DNA of 64,000 nucleotides from Silicimonas algicola (GTDB lineage: Bacteria > Pseudomonadota > Alphaproteobacteria > Rhodobacterales > Rhodobacteraceae): the NCBI RefSeq assembly GCF_003148765.1, contig NZ_QGGV01000001.1, positions 614,001-678,000 of the forward strand, written 5' to 3'. The translations under genes and the position numbers were made by a program. The notes under the pieces are model-generated. The model was not told the origin of the DNA, ran no database searches, and saw only the letters and a program-made list of their open reading frames with translations. Each line of letters begins with the position of its first letter. The stretch's first letter is position 1. This document shows, piece by piece, positions 18,232 through 26,471 of the stretch.

Positions 18232-19022
18232 TCGGCGGCCTCGATCTCGTCGTCGTCCTCGGCCGCCTCGATTGTGGCCTCCCAATCCTCCTCGCCGTAG
18301 ATCTCGGTCAGCTTGTCGGGCGACAGGCCTGTCGGCGGGCCGTCGTAGACGATCTCGCCCGACCTCAGGCCGACGACGCGGGGCACGAACATCTGCGCCA
18401 GCGCGACGTCGTGGATGTTGATGATCGCGGCCAGCCCACGCTCGCGACAAAGCTCGGTGATCAGCCGCATGATCTGGCGTGAGGTCTTGGGGTCGAGCGA
18501 CGCGGTCGGCTCGTCCACCAGAAGAAGCTTCGGGTTCTGGATCAGCGCGCGACAGATGCCGACCCTCTGGCGCTGGCCGCCCGACAGTTCGTCCGCACGC
18601 TTGTCGGCCATATGGAGAAGGCCCACCCGGTCGAGAAGACGGAACGCCTCGTCCACGTCCGACTGCGGATAGCGCCTGAGGAAGCTGCGCCAGAAGCCGA
18701 CATAGCCGAGCCGGCCGGACAGCACGTTTTCCATCACGGTCAGCCGCTCGACGAGGGCATATTCCTGGAAGATCATGCCCATCGACCGGCGTGCCTTGCG
18801 CAGACCGGCGGACCCGAGCTTCGTCAGCTCGAGATCGTCCAGCCACACCTCGCCCCCGGTCGGTTCGACCAGCCGGTTGATGCAGCGGATCAGCGTCGAC
18901 TTGCCCGCGCCAGACGGCCCGATCAGCGCCAGCACCTGTCCGGACGGCACCTCGAGGCCGATGTTGGTCAGGGCCTTGTCGCCGGTCTTGTAGGTCTTGG
19001 TGAGATTCTTCAGCCGCAGCAT
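18228..19022 (-). CDS. phnC: Phosphonate ABC transporter ATP-binding protein PhnC
   Basis: A 264-residue ATPase with Walker [10 protein letters not shown] (~35), the Q-loop in [12 protein letters not shown], signature [15 protein letters not shown] (~145), Walker [14 protein letters not shown] and the switch histidine in NIHDVALA. The length and the sequence after the Q-loop (ENVLSGRLG) are those of PhnC. The last ~20 residues are strongly acidic. It powers the PhnE pair. It lies 55 bases after phnD, a gap that contains a stable hairpin (19045-19066). Confidence 0.93.
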   Translation of the reverse strand: MLRLKNLTKTYKTGDKALTNIGLEVPSGQVLALIGPSGAGKSTLIRCINRLVEPTGGEVWLDDLELTKLGSAGLRKARRSMGMIFQEYALVERLTVMENVLSGRLGYVGFWRSFLRRYPQSDVDEAFRLLDRVGLLHMADKRADELSGGQRQRVGICRALIQNPKLLLVDEPTASLDPKTSRQIMRLITELCRERGLAAIINIHDVALAQMFVPRVVGLRSGEIVYDGPPTGLSPDKLTEIYGEEDWEATIEAAEDDDEIEAAE

Positions 19023-19044
19023 CGCCGCTCCCGTCCAGGTCGTC

Positions 19045-19066
19045 GGGCGGACCTTGCGGCCCGCCC
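19045..19066 (-). promoter_or_regulatory. GNRA-capped hairpin between phnD and phnC
   Basis: In the minus-strand transcript this folds as GGGCGGGCC-GCAA-GGUCCGCCC, a nine-pair stem with one G-U pair and a GCAA tetraloop. The wobble and the GNRA loop are favourable only in the sense RNA. It has no T run, so it is more likely an intercistronic stabiliser or partial terminator that keeps binding-protein mRNA above permease mRNA, a known arrangement in ABC operons. Confidence 0.55.
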
Positions 19067-19077
19067 GGATGGTGCGA

Positions 19078-20052
19078 TCACTCGCAGGCGTAGCTGACGC
19101 CGTTCTCGGCGTCGATCTTGCGGATCACGTCCCAGAAGTCCTTGTAGTTCATCTCGATGAACTGCTCTTCGCCGGACTTCGAGAATTCCTCCTGAAGCGA
19201 CGAGCCCTCCCAGTCGAACGAGAAGAAGGCTTCCTTGATCTTGTCCTGAAGCTCGGGCTTGAGGTTGTAGACCGTGCCGAAGCCGGTCGTCGGGAAGGTC
19301 TGCGACTTGTAGATCGACACGACCTGCTCGGGCTGGATCACGTCACGTTCGATCATCCGCTGCATGACGGAATTGGCGATGGCGCCCGCGTCGTAGTCCT
19401 TGTTTGCAACGCCCAGCACGGTGTTGTCGTGCTTGCCCGAGAACACCGGCTCGAAATCGCGACCGGCGATCAGGTCGTATTCGCCCTTCAAGATTGCCGA
19501 CGGAGCCTTGAAGCCCGAGTTCGACGTCTCGGACGAGAAGGCGAGCTGCTTGCCCTTGATGTCCTCGACCGTGCTGATGCCGGAATCGGGATGGGTGATG
19601 ATCTCCATCTCGTAGCCGAAGTGGCCGTCCTTCGAGGCCATGATCGTGAAAGGCCGGAAGCCCGCGCAGTTCACGGCAAGAGGGTTCGACCCGGTGTTGA
19701 ACCCCGAGATGTGCAACCGGCCAGACCGCATCGCCTCGATCTGCGCGGCGTTGTTCTGGACCGGGAAGAAGACGATGTCCTTGCCGGTCACTTCCTTCAT
19801 GTGGTCCAGGAAATCCGACCAGGCGGTCTTGTAGACGGCCGGATCTTCGACCGGCGTATAGGCGAAGATCAGTGTGTCGGGATCGAGGAGTTGGCTCTCA
19901 TCGGTGGGAACGTCGGCGATCAGGTCGCCATCCGCGTCGCAGAAGCGCGCGTCGAGATCGCCGCGCGGGCAATCCTGCGCCGAGGCCGTCCCCGCGAGGG
20001 CGGCCAGCGCCAGCGCGGAGGCGCCGGCAAGGGTCTTGAGGTCGAGTTTCAT
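19078..20052 (-). CDS. phnD: Phosphonate ABC transporter substrate-binding protein PhnD
   Basis: A 324-residue periplasmic protein. Residues 1-25 are a signal peptide (ending ASA). The mature part has [17 protein letters not shown] and [20 protein letters not shown], then [16 protein letters not shown], where PhnD proteins bind the phosphonate group with Ser/Thr hydroxyls. GGGAGGACACC precedes the ATG. An unusual acidic Asp/Cys-containing stretch (about residues 27-50) lies just after the signal peptide. It is the first transporter gene of the operon, 50 bases after the DeoR-type regulator, with which it may be co-transcribed. Confidence 0.9.
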   Translation of the reverse strand: MKLDLKTLAGASALALAALAGTASAQDCPRGDLDARFCDADGDLIADVPTDESQLLDPDTLIFAYTPVEDPAVYKTAWSDFLDHMKEVTGKDIVFFPVQNNAAQIEAMRSGRLHISGFNTGSNPLAVNCAGFRPFTIMASKDGHFGYEMEIITHPDSGISTVEDIKGKQLAFSSETSNSGFKAPSAILKGEYDLIAGRDFEPVFSGKHDNTVLGVANKDYDAGAIANSVMQRMIERDVIQPEQVVSIYKSQTFPTTGFGTVYNLKPELQDKIKEAFFSFDWEGSSLQEEFSKSGEEQFIEMNYKDFWDVIRKIDAENGVSYACE

Positions 20053-20102
20053 GGTGTCCTCCCTTTGGATGCGGCTCTTGCGGCCGCGATGGTCTCAATC
20101 AA

Positions 20103-20912
20103 CTAGTCGGCGACGATGATGTCCACCTCCGAGGCCTCGACGGCCTTCAGAAGATCGCCGCCGGGCCGCCGGTCCACGACGATGGTGGTGAGGTCGCTCA
20201 GGCTCGTCACGCGCACGACGCCGGTGCGGCCGAACTTGGCGCTGTCGGTCAGCAGGACCGACCGCGCGGCGCGCGAGATCATCTTGCGCTTGACCGCCGC
20301 AAAGCCCCGCACCGTCTCGGACGGGCCTTCGGCCGACAGCCCGCTCGATCCGATCAGGCAGATGTCGACGTGGAAGCGTTCCAGGAACTCGAGCGTCTCG
20401 GTACCGACGACGGCCGACTCGGCGGGCAGATATTCCCCCGGGCAGAGGATCACCTCGGCCGCTCCCTGTCCGAGCGTCATGGCCACGGGAATCGAATTAG
20501 TGATGACGCTGCACGGCGTGCCGAGATAGGCCAGCGCGCGCGCCAGCTCGATCGTCGTCGAGCCCGAGTCGATCATCACGGTCTCGCCCTCGTTCACCAG
20601 CCTCGCGGCGCGCGAGCCGATCCGCTCGCGCTCGGCGATGCGCGCATGGGCGCGCTCGTCGAGGCTTGGATAGTGACCCCGCGTCGGCGTCGAGGCGCCG
20701 CCATGAGCGCGCGAGATGAGGCCGTCCTTGCTGAGCAAATCGAAATCCCGGCGCACCGTCTCGGTCGAGACGCCGAACCGTTCGGCCAGCGCGCTGATCC
20801 TGACGTGCGGCTGAAGCTTGAGCTCGAGCAGGATCTGCCGACGCCGCTCGGACTTCTTCAGCTTGCCGTGCTGCGCGGCGTGCTTCTTTTCTTGCACTAC
20901 ATTCGACTTCAT
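20103..20912 (-). CDS. DeoR/GlpR-family transcriptional regulator
   Basis: A 269-residue regulator. A basic N-terminus leads into the DeoR winged helix (about 23-75, with VSTETVRRDFDLLSKDG and the hinge RAHGGA). The C-terminal DeoRC sensor domain has IDSGSTTIELARAL, TNSIP and LIGSSGL, which in this family bind a phosphorylated sugar-like effector. It is divergent from the Na/Pi transporter at 21053. The 140-base gap between them holds a perfect GCAACA/TGTTGC repeat that is a good operator candidate. A phosphorylated-metabolite sensor between two phosphorus-related operons suggests it controls both. The effector is unknown. Confidence 0.88.
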   Translation of the reverse strand: MKSNVVQEKKHAAQHGKLKKSERRRQILLELKLQPHVRISALAERFGVSTETVRRDFDLLSKDGLISRAHGGASTPTRGHYPSLDERAHARIAERERIGSRAARLVNEGETVMIDSGSTTIELARALAYLGTPCSVITNSIPVAMTLGQGAAEVILCPGEYLPAESAVVGTETLEFLERFHVDICLIGSSGLSAEGPSETVRGFAAVKRKMISRAARSVLLTDSAKFGRTGVVRVTSLSDLTTIVVDRRPGGDLLKAVEASEVDIIVAD

Positions 20913-20955
20913 CGGTCTCGGGATGCTCCTTGCACGTAGTTGTGTGGGAATCTCC

Positions 20956-20990
20956 GCAACATGGCAACAAATTCTGTTGCATACCCCACA
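20956..20990. promoter_or_regulatory. Candidate DeoR-regulator operator
   Basis: Two direct GCAACA copies start at 20956 and 20964, eight bases apart, and TGTTGC at 20975-20980 makes a perfect inverted repeat with the second (five-base spacer). An outer TGTGGG (20943-20948) and CCCACA (20985-20990) are also complementary. The cluster lies between the divergent regulator and transporter genes. Binding itself is not shown. Confidence 0.5.
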
Positions 20991-21026
20991 GCCGGGTGGT
21001 GAAATCCTTGGAAAGGAAGGATCGAC

Positions 21027-21059
21027 ATGAGATGTGACGCGATCAACCGGACGTGCTGA
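21027..21059 (+). CDS. Possible 10-residue leader peptide
   Basis: A ten-codon frame, MRCDAINRTC, has the only strong ribosome-binding site in this region (AAGGAAGG, 21014-21021) and overlaps the GTG start of the Na/Pi transporter at 21053 in another frame. Its stop lies seven bases into the transporter gene. Ribosomes finishing it could re-initiate at the GTG. It could instead be meaningless, with the GTG read directly, or mark a sequencing frameshift near 21051. Confidence 0.3.
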   Translation: MRCDAINRTC

Positions 21060-22711
21060 CGCTGGCCGTGCACCTCGCGGCCGCTGTTGCGCTGCTGTTG
21101 TGGTCCATCAGGCTGATCCGGACCGGGATCGAACGCGCTTTCCTGCCCGAATTGCGCCGCTCGCTGAAGACCTTCGGCCGCAATCCTCTTTCTGCGGCGG
21201 CCGCCGGCGGTGGCGCGGCGATGGTCATGCAAAGCTCGACCGCCGTCATCCTGATCGGTGCAGGTTTCGCGGCGGCGGGCCACCTGTCGGCGTCCGGCGC
21301 CCTGGCCATAGCCTTTGGCGCCGATGTGGGGTCTGCCCTTCTGGCGCGCGTGCTGTTCCTGCCGGTCGCGGACGTCGTTCCCTTCGTCATGCTGGCCGGT
21401 GTCGTCCTGTTCCTGAAGGCGCGAAGCCGTCGGACGAAACAGGTCGGGCGCATCCTGACGGGGCTTTCGCTCACCTTGTTGAGCCTCGGCATGATCCGCG
21501 CGGCGGCCGAGCCCATCGGCGCCAGCGACATCGTGCAGTCCATCGTCGGCTACCTTGCGACGGACCGTACGAGCGCCTTCGTGATCGGGGCTCTGCTGGC
21601 CTGGGCGATGCATTCCAGCTTGGCAGCCGTCCTGACCTTTGCCTCATTCGCGTCCGTGGGCCTTCTTGGCGCGCCCGTGGCACTTGCCCTGGTCCTGGGC
21701 GCAAACGTGGGCGGGGCGGCGGTGCCCGCCGTTCTTCTCTGGCGCGCGCCGGCGGCGGCGCGCAACATGGCGGTCGGCAACCTCATCGCCAAGCTCGCCG
21801 TGACGCTTCCGATCCTCGCCGCTCTCCTTCTAGTCGATCCCGCGACCTCGATCCTCGGCCGGACCGCCGCCGATCAGGCCATCGCGGCGCACATCGCCGT
21901 CAACCTCGCCGTTCTCGTCATCGCGCTGCCGTTGACCCGGTTCATCGCTTGGTCGGCGGACAGGCTGGCACCGCCGCTTGCGGCGGACCTTCCCATCGCC
22001 AGCGCTCTTGATCCCGCTGTTCTCGAACGGCCGCGGCTCGCCCTTTCCTGCGGGCAGCGCGAGCTTCTGAGGATGGGCGAGACGGTTCAACTGATGCTGA
22101 CCCAGGTCATCCCGCTGTTCCGCGAGTGGAACGCAGACGCCGCGGCCCTGATCGAGCGGCACGAGACCGAGGTCGACCGGATGCACTATGACACCAAACT
22201 CTATGTCGCGCGTCTCCAGCAGAACGAGCTGACCGAGGACCAATCGCTCGACGCCGTCCAGATCGTGTCGACCGCCAACAACCTCGAGGACGCCGCCGAC
22301 CGCATCGCCGTCGATCTCGTGGGCCTCGCCCGCAAGCTTCGCGACGGCGGGCTGTCGTTCTCCGAGCAGGGGATGTCGGACGTCGAAAGCTTCCACGACC
22401 GGATCGTCACCAATGCGCAACTCGCTCTCAGCGTTCTGACGACGGGCGACGCCGAGGCCGCGCGCCAACTCGTCTCCGAGAAAGACGACATCCGCGCCGA
22501 GGAACGCCGCCTCCAGGAACGTCACCTCGCCCGACTTGGCGGAGGCGGACGGCTCAGCGTCGAGACGACGAACATCCACCAGGAGACGCTGCGGGTGCTC
22601 AAGCAGGTCAATTCGGCCATCACCTATGTCGCCTATCCCATCGCCGAGCAGGCCGGCGACCTCCTCGACTCGCGCCTTGCGCGGCCAGCCACGGCGGACG
22701 GCACGGCATGA
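21053..22711 (+). CDS. Na/Pi-cotransporter-family protein with PhoU-like domain
   Basis: A 552-residue protein. The first ~310 residues are membrane-spanning and contain the family repeat, MQSSTAVILIGAGF (~59) and the diverged AMHSSLAAVLTF (~184), the two halves of an inverted-repeat NptA/YjbB-type transporter. Residues ~330-540 are a helical PhoU-like cytoplasmic domain. These proteins move phosphate across the inner membrane with sodium, in or out depending on the family member. The start is taken as GTG 21053, since an in-frame stop lies just upstream; it lacks its own clear ribosome-binding site. The gene overlaps the Nudix gene by four bases. It may export phosphate freed by phosphonate or ester breakdown. 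Confidence 0.85.
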   Translation: MLTLAVHLAAAVALLLWSIRLIRTGIERAFLPELRRSLKTFGRNPLSAAAAGGGAAMVMQSSTAVILIGAGFAAAGHLSASGALAIAFGADVGSALLARVLFLPVADVVPFVMLAGVVLFLKARSRRTKQVGRILTGLSLTLLSLGMIRAAAEPIGASDIVQSIVGYLATDRTSAFVIGALLAWAMHSSLAAVLTFASFASVGLLGAPVALALVLGANVGGAAVPAVLLWRAPAAARNMAVGNLIAKLAVTLPILAALLLVDPATSILGRTAADQAIAAHIAVNLAVLVIALPLTRFIAWSADRLAPPLAADLPIASALDPAVLERPRLALSCGQRELLRMGETVQLMLTQVIPLFREWNADAAALIERHETEVDRMHYDTKLYVARLQQNELTEDQSLDAVQIVSTANNLEDAADRIAVDLVGLARKLRDGGLSFSEQGMSDVESFHDRIVTNAQLALSVLTTGDAEAARQLVSEKDDIRAEERRLQERHLARLGGGGRLSVETTNIHQETLRVLKQVNSAITYVAYPIAEQAGDLLDSRLARPATADGTA

Positions 22712-23175
22712 CCGACGCGACCGACACCGCCAGCCAGATCGCGGCGCTGCCCATCATGTGGGACAGGTCGGGGCGGGTCCGCGTTCTCATGGTCACCTCG
22801 CGCGACAGTGGGCGCTGGGTCATGCCGAAGGGATGGCCGATGGACGGCAAGAAGCCCTGGCGCGCGGCCGAAATCGAGGCGCTGGAAGAGGCGGGCGCGA
22901 TCGGCTCGATCGGCAGCGAACCCATCGGAACCTACGACTATCACAAGCGCCTGCCCGGCGGGCAGGCGGTGCCCTGCCGCGTGACGGTCTACCCGATGAT
23001 CGTCGAGAAGCTGAAACGCGACTGGAAGGAGCGGCGCCAACGCAGACGCCGCTGGTTCTCGCCCAAGAAAGCGGCGAAGCTGGTGGACGAGAAGGATCTC
23101 GGAGAGCTGCTGGATCGCCTCCGCGACAAGCCGAAGAAGGATCCCGCGATCAGGAAATTGCTCAAGGCGTCCTGA
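22708..23175 (+). CDS. Nudix hydrolase
   Basis: A 155-residue Nudix protein. WVMPKGWPMDGKKP leads into the Nudix helix AAEIEALEEAGA (residues ~53-64). The normally conserved Arg of the R-E-U part is Ile here, while the metal-binding Glu pair is kept. The K-G-W-P form is typical of diphosphoinositol-polyphosphate phosphohydrolase-like bacterial Nudix proteins. The C-terminal third is rich in Lys and Arg. It lies between a Na/Pi transporter (ATGA overlap) and an ABC importer, so hydrolysis of a phosphorylated signal or metabolite is plausible, but the substrate cannot be named. Confidence 0.8.
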   Translation: MTDATDTASQIAALPIMWDRSGRVRVLMVTSRDSGRWVMPKGWPMDGKKPWRAAEIEALEEAGAIGSIGSEPIGTYDYHKRLPGGQAVPCRVTVYPMIVEKLKRDWKERRQRRRRWFSPKKAAKLVDEKDLGELLDRLRDKPKKDPAIRKLLKAS

Positions 23176-23231
23176 CGCGACCATACGACCGAGCCGGGGA
23201 AACCGGCCGAACCATCAAGGGAGGAAAGACA

Positions 23232-24251
23232 ATGAAGAAAGTGACAACAGCTCTGGCGGGATCGCTTGTCGCGCTCGCGGCTTCTGCCGGGGCGTCGCAG
23301 GCCCTGACGCTGTACTGCTCGGCGCAGGAAGAGTGGTGCCAGATCATGGCCCGCAGCTTCGAGGAAGCGACCGGCATCGACGTCGACATGACGCGCAAGT
23401 CGTCGGGAGAGACCTTCGCCCAGGTCAAGGCCGAAGAGGCCAATCCCAAGGGAGACGTCTGGTGGGGCGGCACGGGCGACCCGCACCTTCAGGCCGCCGA
23501 GGAGGGGCTGACCGAAGAATACGTCTCGCCGATGCGCGAGCAGCTCCACGACTGGTCCATCGCCCAGGCCGAAAGCGCCGGCAACCAGACCATCGGCATC
23601 TATTCTGGTGCGCTTGGCTACGGCTACAACAACGACCTTCTGGCGGCGAACAACCTGCCCGAGCCGGCCTGCTGGAAGGACCTGCTGAAACCCGAGTACA
23701 AGGGCCACATCCAGATGGCGAACCCCAACTCGTCGGGGACCGCCTATACGACGCTCGCCACGATGGTGCAGATGTTCGGCGAGGAGGAGGGCTTTCAGTA
23801 CATGAAGGACCTCCACGCCAACATCAACCAGTACACCAAGTCCGGGTCGGCGCCGATCAAGGCGGCGGGACTGGGCGAGACCACCGTCGGCATCGTCTTC
23901 ATGCACGACGCCGTGGCGCAGGTCGAAGCGGGTTTCCCCATCACCGTGGTCGCGCCCTGCGAGGGCACCGGCTACGAGATCGGATCGATGTCGATCATCA
24001 AGGGGGCGCGCAACATGGACGAGGCCAAGCAGTTCTACGACTGGGCGCTCTCGGCCGAGGCGCAGAACCTGGCGCTTGAGGTCGACGCCTTCCAGGTGCC
24101 CTCGAACAAGGGCGCGCAGACCTCGGACAAGGCGCCCGATCTGTCGTCGATCAAGCTGATCGACTACGACTTCACGAAGTACGGTTCCTCCGACGAGCGG
24201 AAGCGCCTTCTCCAGAAGTGGGACGAAGAGGTCTCGACGCTGCCGCAATAA
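23232..24251 (+). CDS. ABC transporter substrate-binding protein (aminoethylphosphonate/Fe family)
   Basis: A 339-residue periplasmic protein with a 25-residue signal peptide (ending SQA). The mature part begins TLYCSAQEEWC, has NNDLLAANNLPEPACWKDLL and ends with IDYDFTKYGSSDERKRLL. It belongs to the ferric-iron/2-aminoethylphosphonate binding-protein group. I find no adjacent Tyr-Tyr pair anywhere, the ligand used by ferric-binding proteins, so iron is unlikely. Together with the 738-residue fused permease it resembles the AepX-type 2-aminoethylphosphonate importers of marine bacteria. That assignment is inference from family memory. AAGGGAGGAAAGACA precedes the ATG. A small GCCGG/CCGGC hairpin (23193-23207) lies in the leader. 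Confidence 0.8.
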   Translation: MKKVTTALAGSLVALAASAGASQALTLYCSAQEEWCQIMARSFEEATGIDVDMTRKSSGETFAQVKAEEANPKGDVWWGGTGDPHLQAAEEGLTEEYVSPMREQLHDWSIAQAESAGNQTIGIYSGALGYGYNNDLLAANNLPEPACWKDLLKPEYKGHIQMANPNSSGTAYTTLATMVQMFGEEEGFQYMKDLHANINQYTKSGSAPIKAAGLGETTVGIVFMHDAVAQVEAGFPITVVAPCEGTGYEIGSMSIIKGARNMDEAKQFYDWALSAEAQNLALEVDAFQVPSNKGAQTSDKAPDLSSIKLIDYDFTKYGSSDERKRLLQKWDEEVSTLPQ

Positions 24252-24254
24252 GAG

Positions 24255-26471
24255 GTGCGCGTCGTCACAACCCAGAACACCGCCCATCCGGTTCTGATCT
24301 TCTGGATCATCGCCGGATGGATCGGCTTCTGCCTCCTCCCCTGGTACGGGGTGGAGGATTTCTGGACGTTCGAGTGGCTCGTCGACGGCTGGCCTTTCGA
24401 CGACGACCATGCGCCGGCAGCCGTTCTTCTGGGGATGGGGCAGAAGCTGTGGCTCGCCCCGCTCATCCCGCCGCTGATCCTGCCGCTCTTCGCGCTGGGC
24501 CGCCCCAAGTCGGACCCGATGCATGGCGCCCTCCTGATCGTCGCGGGCGCCTTCGGCCTGGCCTGGCTCGTCGCGCAGGGCTTCGGAATTGGCCTTCGCG
24601 GCTTCACCTTCGACTGGCTCACGGCGATGTTCGGAGAGCTTGACGACCGGCAATTCGGCATGGGCTACGGCGCGATGATCACCGCCTCGGCCTTCCTGTT
24701 CCTGTTCACGCAAGGCATCGCGGCGCGAGGCGCGGTGAACGGCGACGTCTTCGTCGTGGGCGCCATCGGCTTCGTCATCGCCATCGTCACGGCTTTCGTG
24801 TTCTTCCCCATCGCGAAGATGCTTTTCGCGGCCTTCGTGACCGAGGAAGGGGGCTATTCCTCGCAGGTCTTCCTGTCGAAGTTCCTGAACGACCGGCTGT
24901 GGGGGCTGGGCTGCCTGTCCGGCGCGCGCTGCGGCGCCGCCTGGAATTCGCTCTTTCTCGCCATCGCCGTGGGGTTCGCGACCACGATCCTGGGCCTTGC
25001 CTTCGCACTCGTCGTGACCCGCTCGGGCTTCCGCTACAAGCGAGCGCTGAGGGCGCTGACGGTGCTTCCGATCATCACGCCGCCCTTCGTCATCGGCCTG
25101 GCACTGATCCTGCTTTTCGGCCTGTCCGGGTCGGTGACGGTCTTCTTTGCCGACCTTCTGGGAATACGACCGACGCGTTGGCTCTACGGCTTCACCGGGA
25201 TCTTCATCGCCCAGGTCCTGGCCTTCACGCCCATTGCCTTCCTCGTCCTGATCGGCGTGGTCGAGGGCGTGTCGCCCTCGATGGAGGAGGCGGCCCAGAC
25301 GCTGCGGGCGAACCGCTGGCAGACCTTCCGCACCGTGTCGCTGCCGCTCATGCGCCCTGGCCTCGCCAACGCGTTCCTCCTCGGCTTCATCGAAAGCATG
25401 GCCGACTTCGGCAACCCGCTCGTCCTCGGCGGCAACTTCGACGTGCTGTCCACCGAGATCTTCTTCGCCATCGTGGGTGCGCAATACGACCAGGGACGCG
25501 CGGCGGTGCTGGCGATGGTGCTTCTGTTCTTCACGCTCTCGGCCTTCTACGCGCAGCGCATGTGGCTGGGGAAGAAAAGCTACACCACCGTCACCGGCAA
25601 GGGCGACGCGGGGGTCCATCCCCTGATGCCGAAGGGTCTCGCCATTCCCGTCCTGGTCACGGCGCTGACCTGGGCCCTGTTCACGATCGTGGTCTACGTG
25701 ATGATCGTCTATGGCAGCGTGGTCGAACTCTGGGGCGTCAACAACTCGCTGACGCTCAAGCACTACGTCACGGCCTTCAGGGTCCAGATGGGCGAGGACG
25801 GCATCCGCTGGACGGGCGCCGCCTGGGACAGCTTCTGGACGACGATCATCATCGCCGCCGTCGCGGCCCCCCTGACCGCGGCGGTTGGTCTCGTCACCGC
25901 CTATCTGCTGACGCGGCAGAGCTTCGCGGGCAAGAACGCCTTCGAGTTCGGCACGATGCTGTCCTTCGCCATCCCCGGCACGGTCATCGGCGTGAGCTAC
26001 ATCCTCGCCTTCAACGTGCCCCCCATCGAGATTACGGGCACGGGCATCATCCTCGTCGTCAGCTTCATCTTCCGGAACATGCCCGTGGGCGTCCGCGCCG
26101 GCATCGCCTCGATGAGCCAGCTCGACCGAAGCCTCGACGAATCCTCGCTGACGCTCGGCGCCAATTCCTGGCAGACCTTCCGCCGCGTGATCCTGCCTCT
26201 TCTCAGACCCGCAATCCTCGCAGCCCTCGTCTACAGCTTCGTGCGCGCGATGACGGCGATCTCGGCAGTGATCTTCCTCGTCTCGGCCGAGTACGACATG
26301 GCGACGAGCTACATCATCGGCCGCGTCGAGAACAACGACTACGGCCTCGCCATCGCCTATTCGACGGCGCTGATCTTCGTGATGCTGGCGGCGGTGGGGC
26401 TGCTTCAGCTTCTCGTCGGACGTGTCCAGATCGGACGGCGCACGCAGCACGGAACGGAGACGACGACATGA
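24255..26471 (+). CDS. Fused double-domain ABC transporter permease
   Basis: A 738-residue inner-membrane protein in which two permease domains are joined. An extra N-terminal region (residues 1-200) adds several membrane segments. Coupling motifs are EEAAQTLRANRWQTFRTVSL (~340) and SLTLGANSWQTFRRVILP (~631), one per half. The FbpB-type fused layout is used by iron, thiamine and aminoethylphosphonate importers. GTG 24255 starts three bases after the binding-protein stop, with only a weak AAGAG as ribosome-binding site. The stop overlaps the ATPase start. Both halves would pair with an ATPase homodimer. Confidence 0.85.
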   Translation: MRVVTTQNTAHPVLIFWIIAGWIGFCLLPWYGVEDFWTFEWLVDGWPFDDDHAPAAVLLGMGQKLWLAPLIPPLILPLFALGRPKSDPMHGALLIVAGAFGLAWLVAQGFGIGLRGFTFDWLTAMFGELDDRQFGMGYGAMITASAFLFLFTQGIAARGAVNGDVFVVGAIGFVIAIVTAFVFFPIAKMLFAAFVTEEGGYSSQVFLSKFLNDRLWGLGCLSGARCGAAWNSLFLAIAVGFATTILGLAFALVVTRSGFRYKRALRALTVLPIITPPFVIGLALILLFGLSGSVTVFFADLLGIRPTRWLYGFTGIFIAQVLAFTPIAFLVLIGVVEGVSPSMEEAAQTLRANRWQTFRTVSLPLMRPGLANAFLLGFIESMADFGNPLVLGGNFDVLSTEIFFAIVGAQYDQGRAAVLAMVLLFFTLSAFYAQRMWLGKKSYTTVTGKGDAGVHPLMPKGLAIPVLVTALTWALFTIVVYVMIVYGSVVELWGVNNSLTLKHYVTAFRVQMGEDGIRWTGAAWDSFWTTIIIAAVAAPLTAAVGLVTAYLLTRQSFAGKNAFEFGTMLSFAIPGTVIGVSYILAFNVPPIEITGTGIILVVSFIFRNMPVGVRAGIASMSQLDRSLDESSLTLGANSWQTFRRVILPLLRPAILAALVYSFVRAMTAISAVIFLVSAEYDMATSYIIGRVENNDYGLAIAYSTALIFVMLAAVGLLQLLVGRVQIGRRTQHGTETTT

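Noticed and set aside
23193-23207. GCCGG-N5-CCGGC hairpin before the binding-protein gene as a riboswitch or terminator
   Set aside because: Only five pairs and no T run or conserved aptamer features; too small to claim a function.
22989-26450. Open frame of more than 1100 codons on the minus strand opposite the Nudix and ABC genes
   Set aside because: It is antisense to well-recognised proteins, rich in Arg, Asp, Glu and His as expected for reversed GC-rich codons, and shows no family motif.
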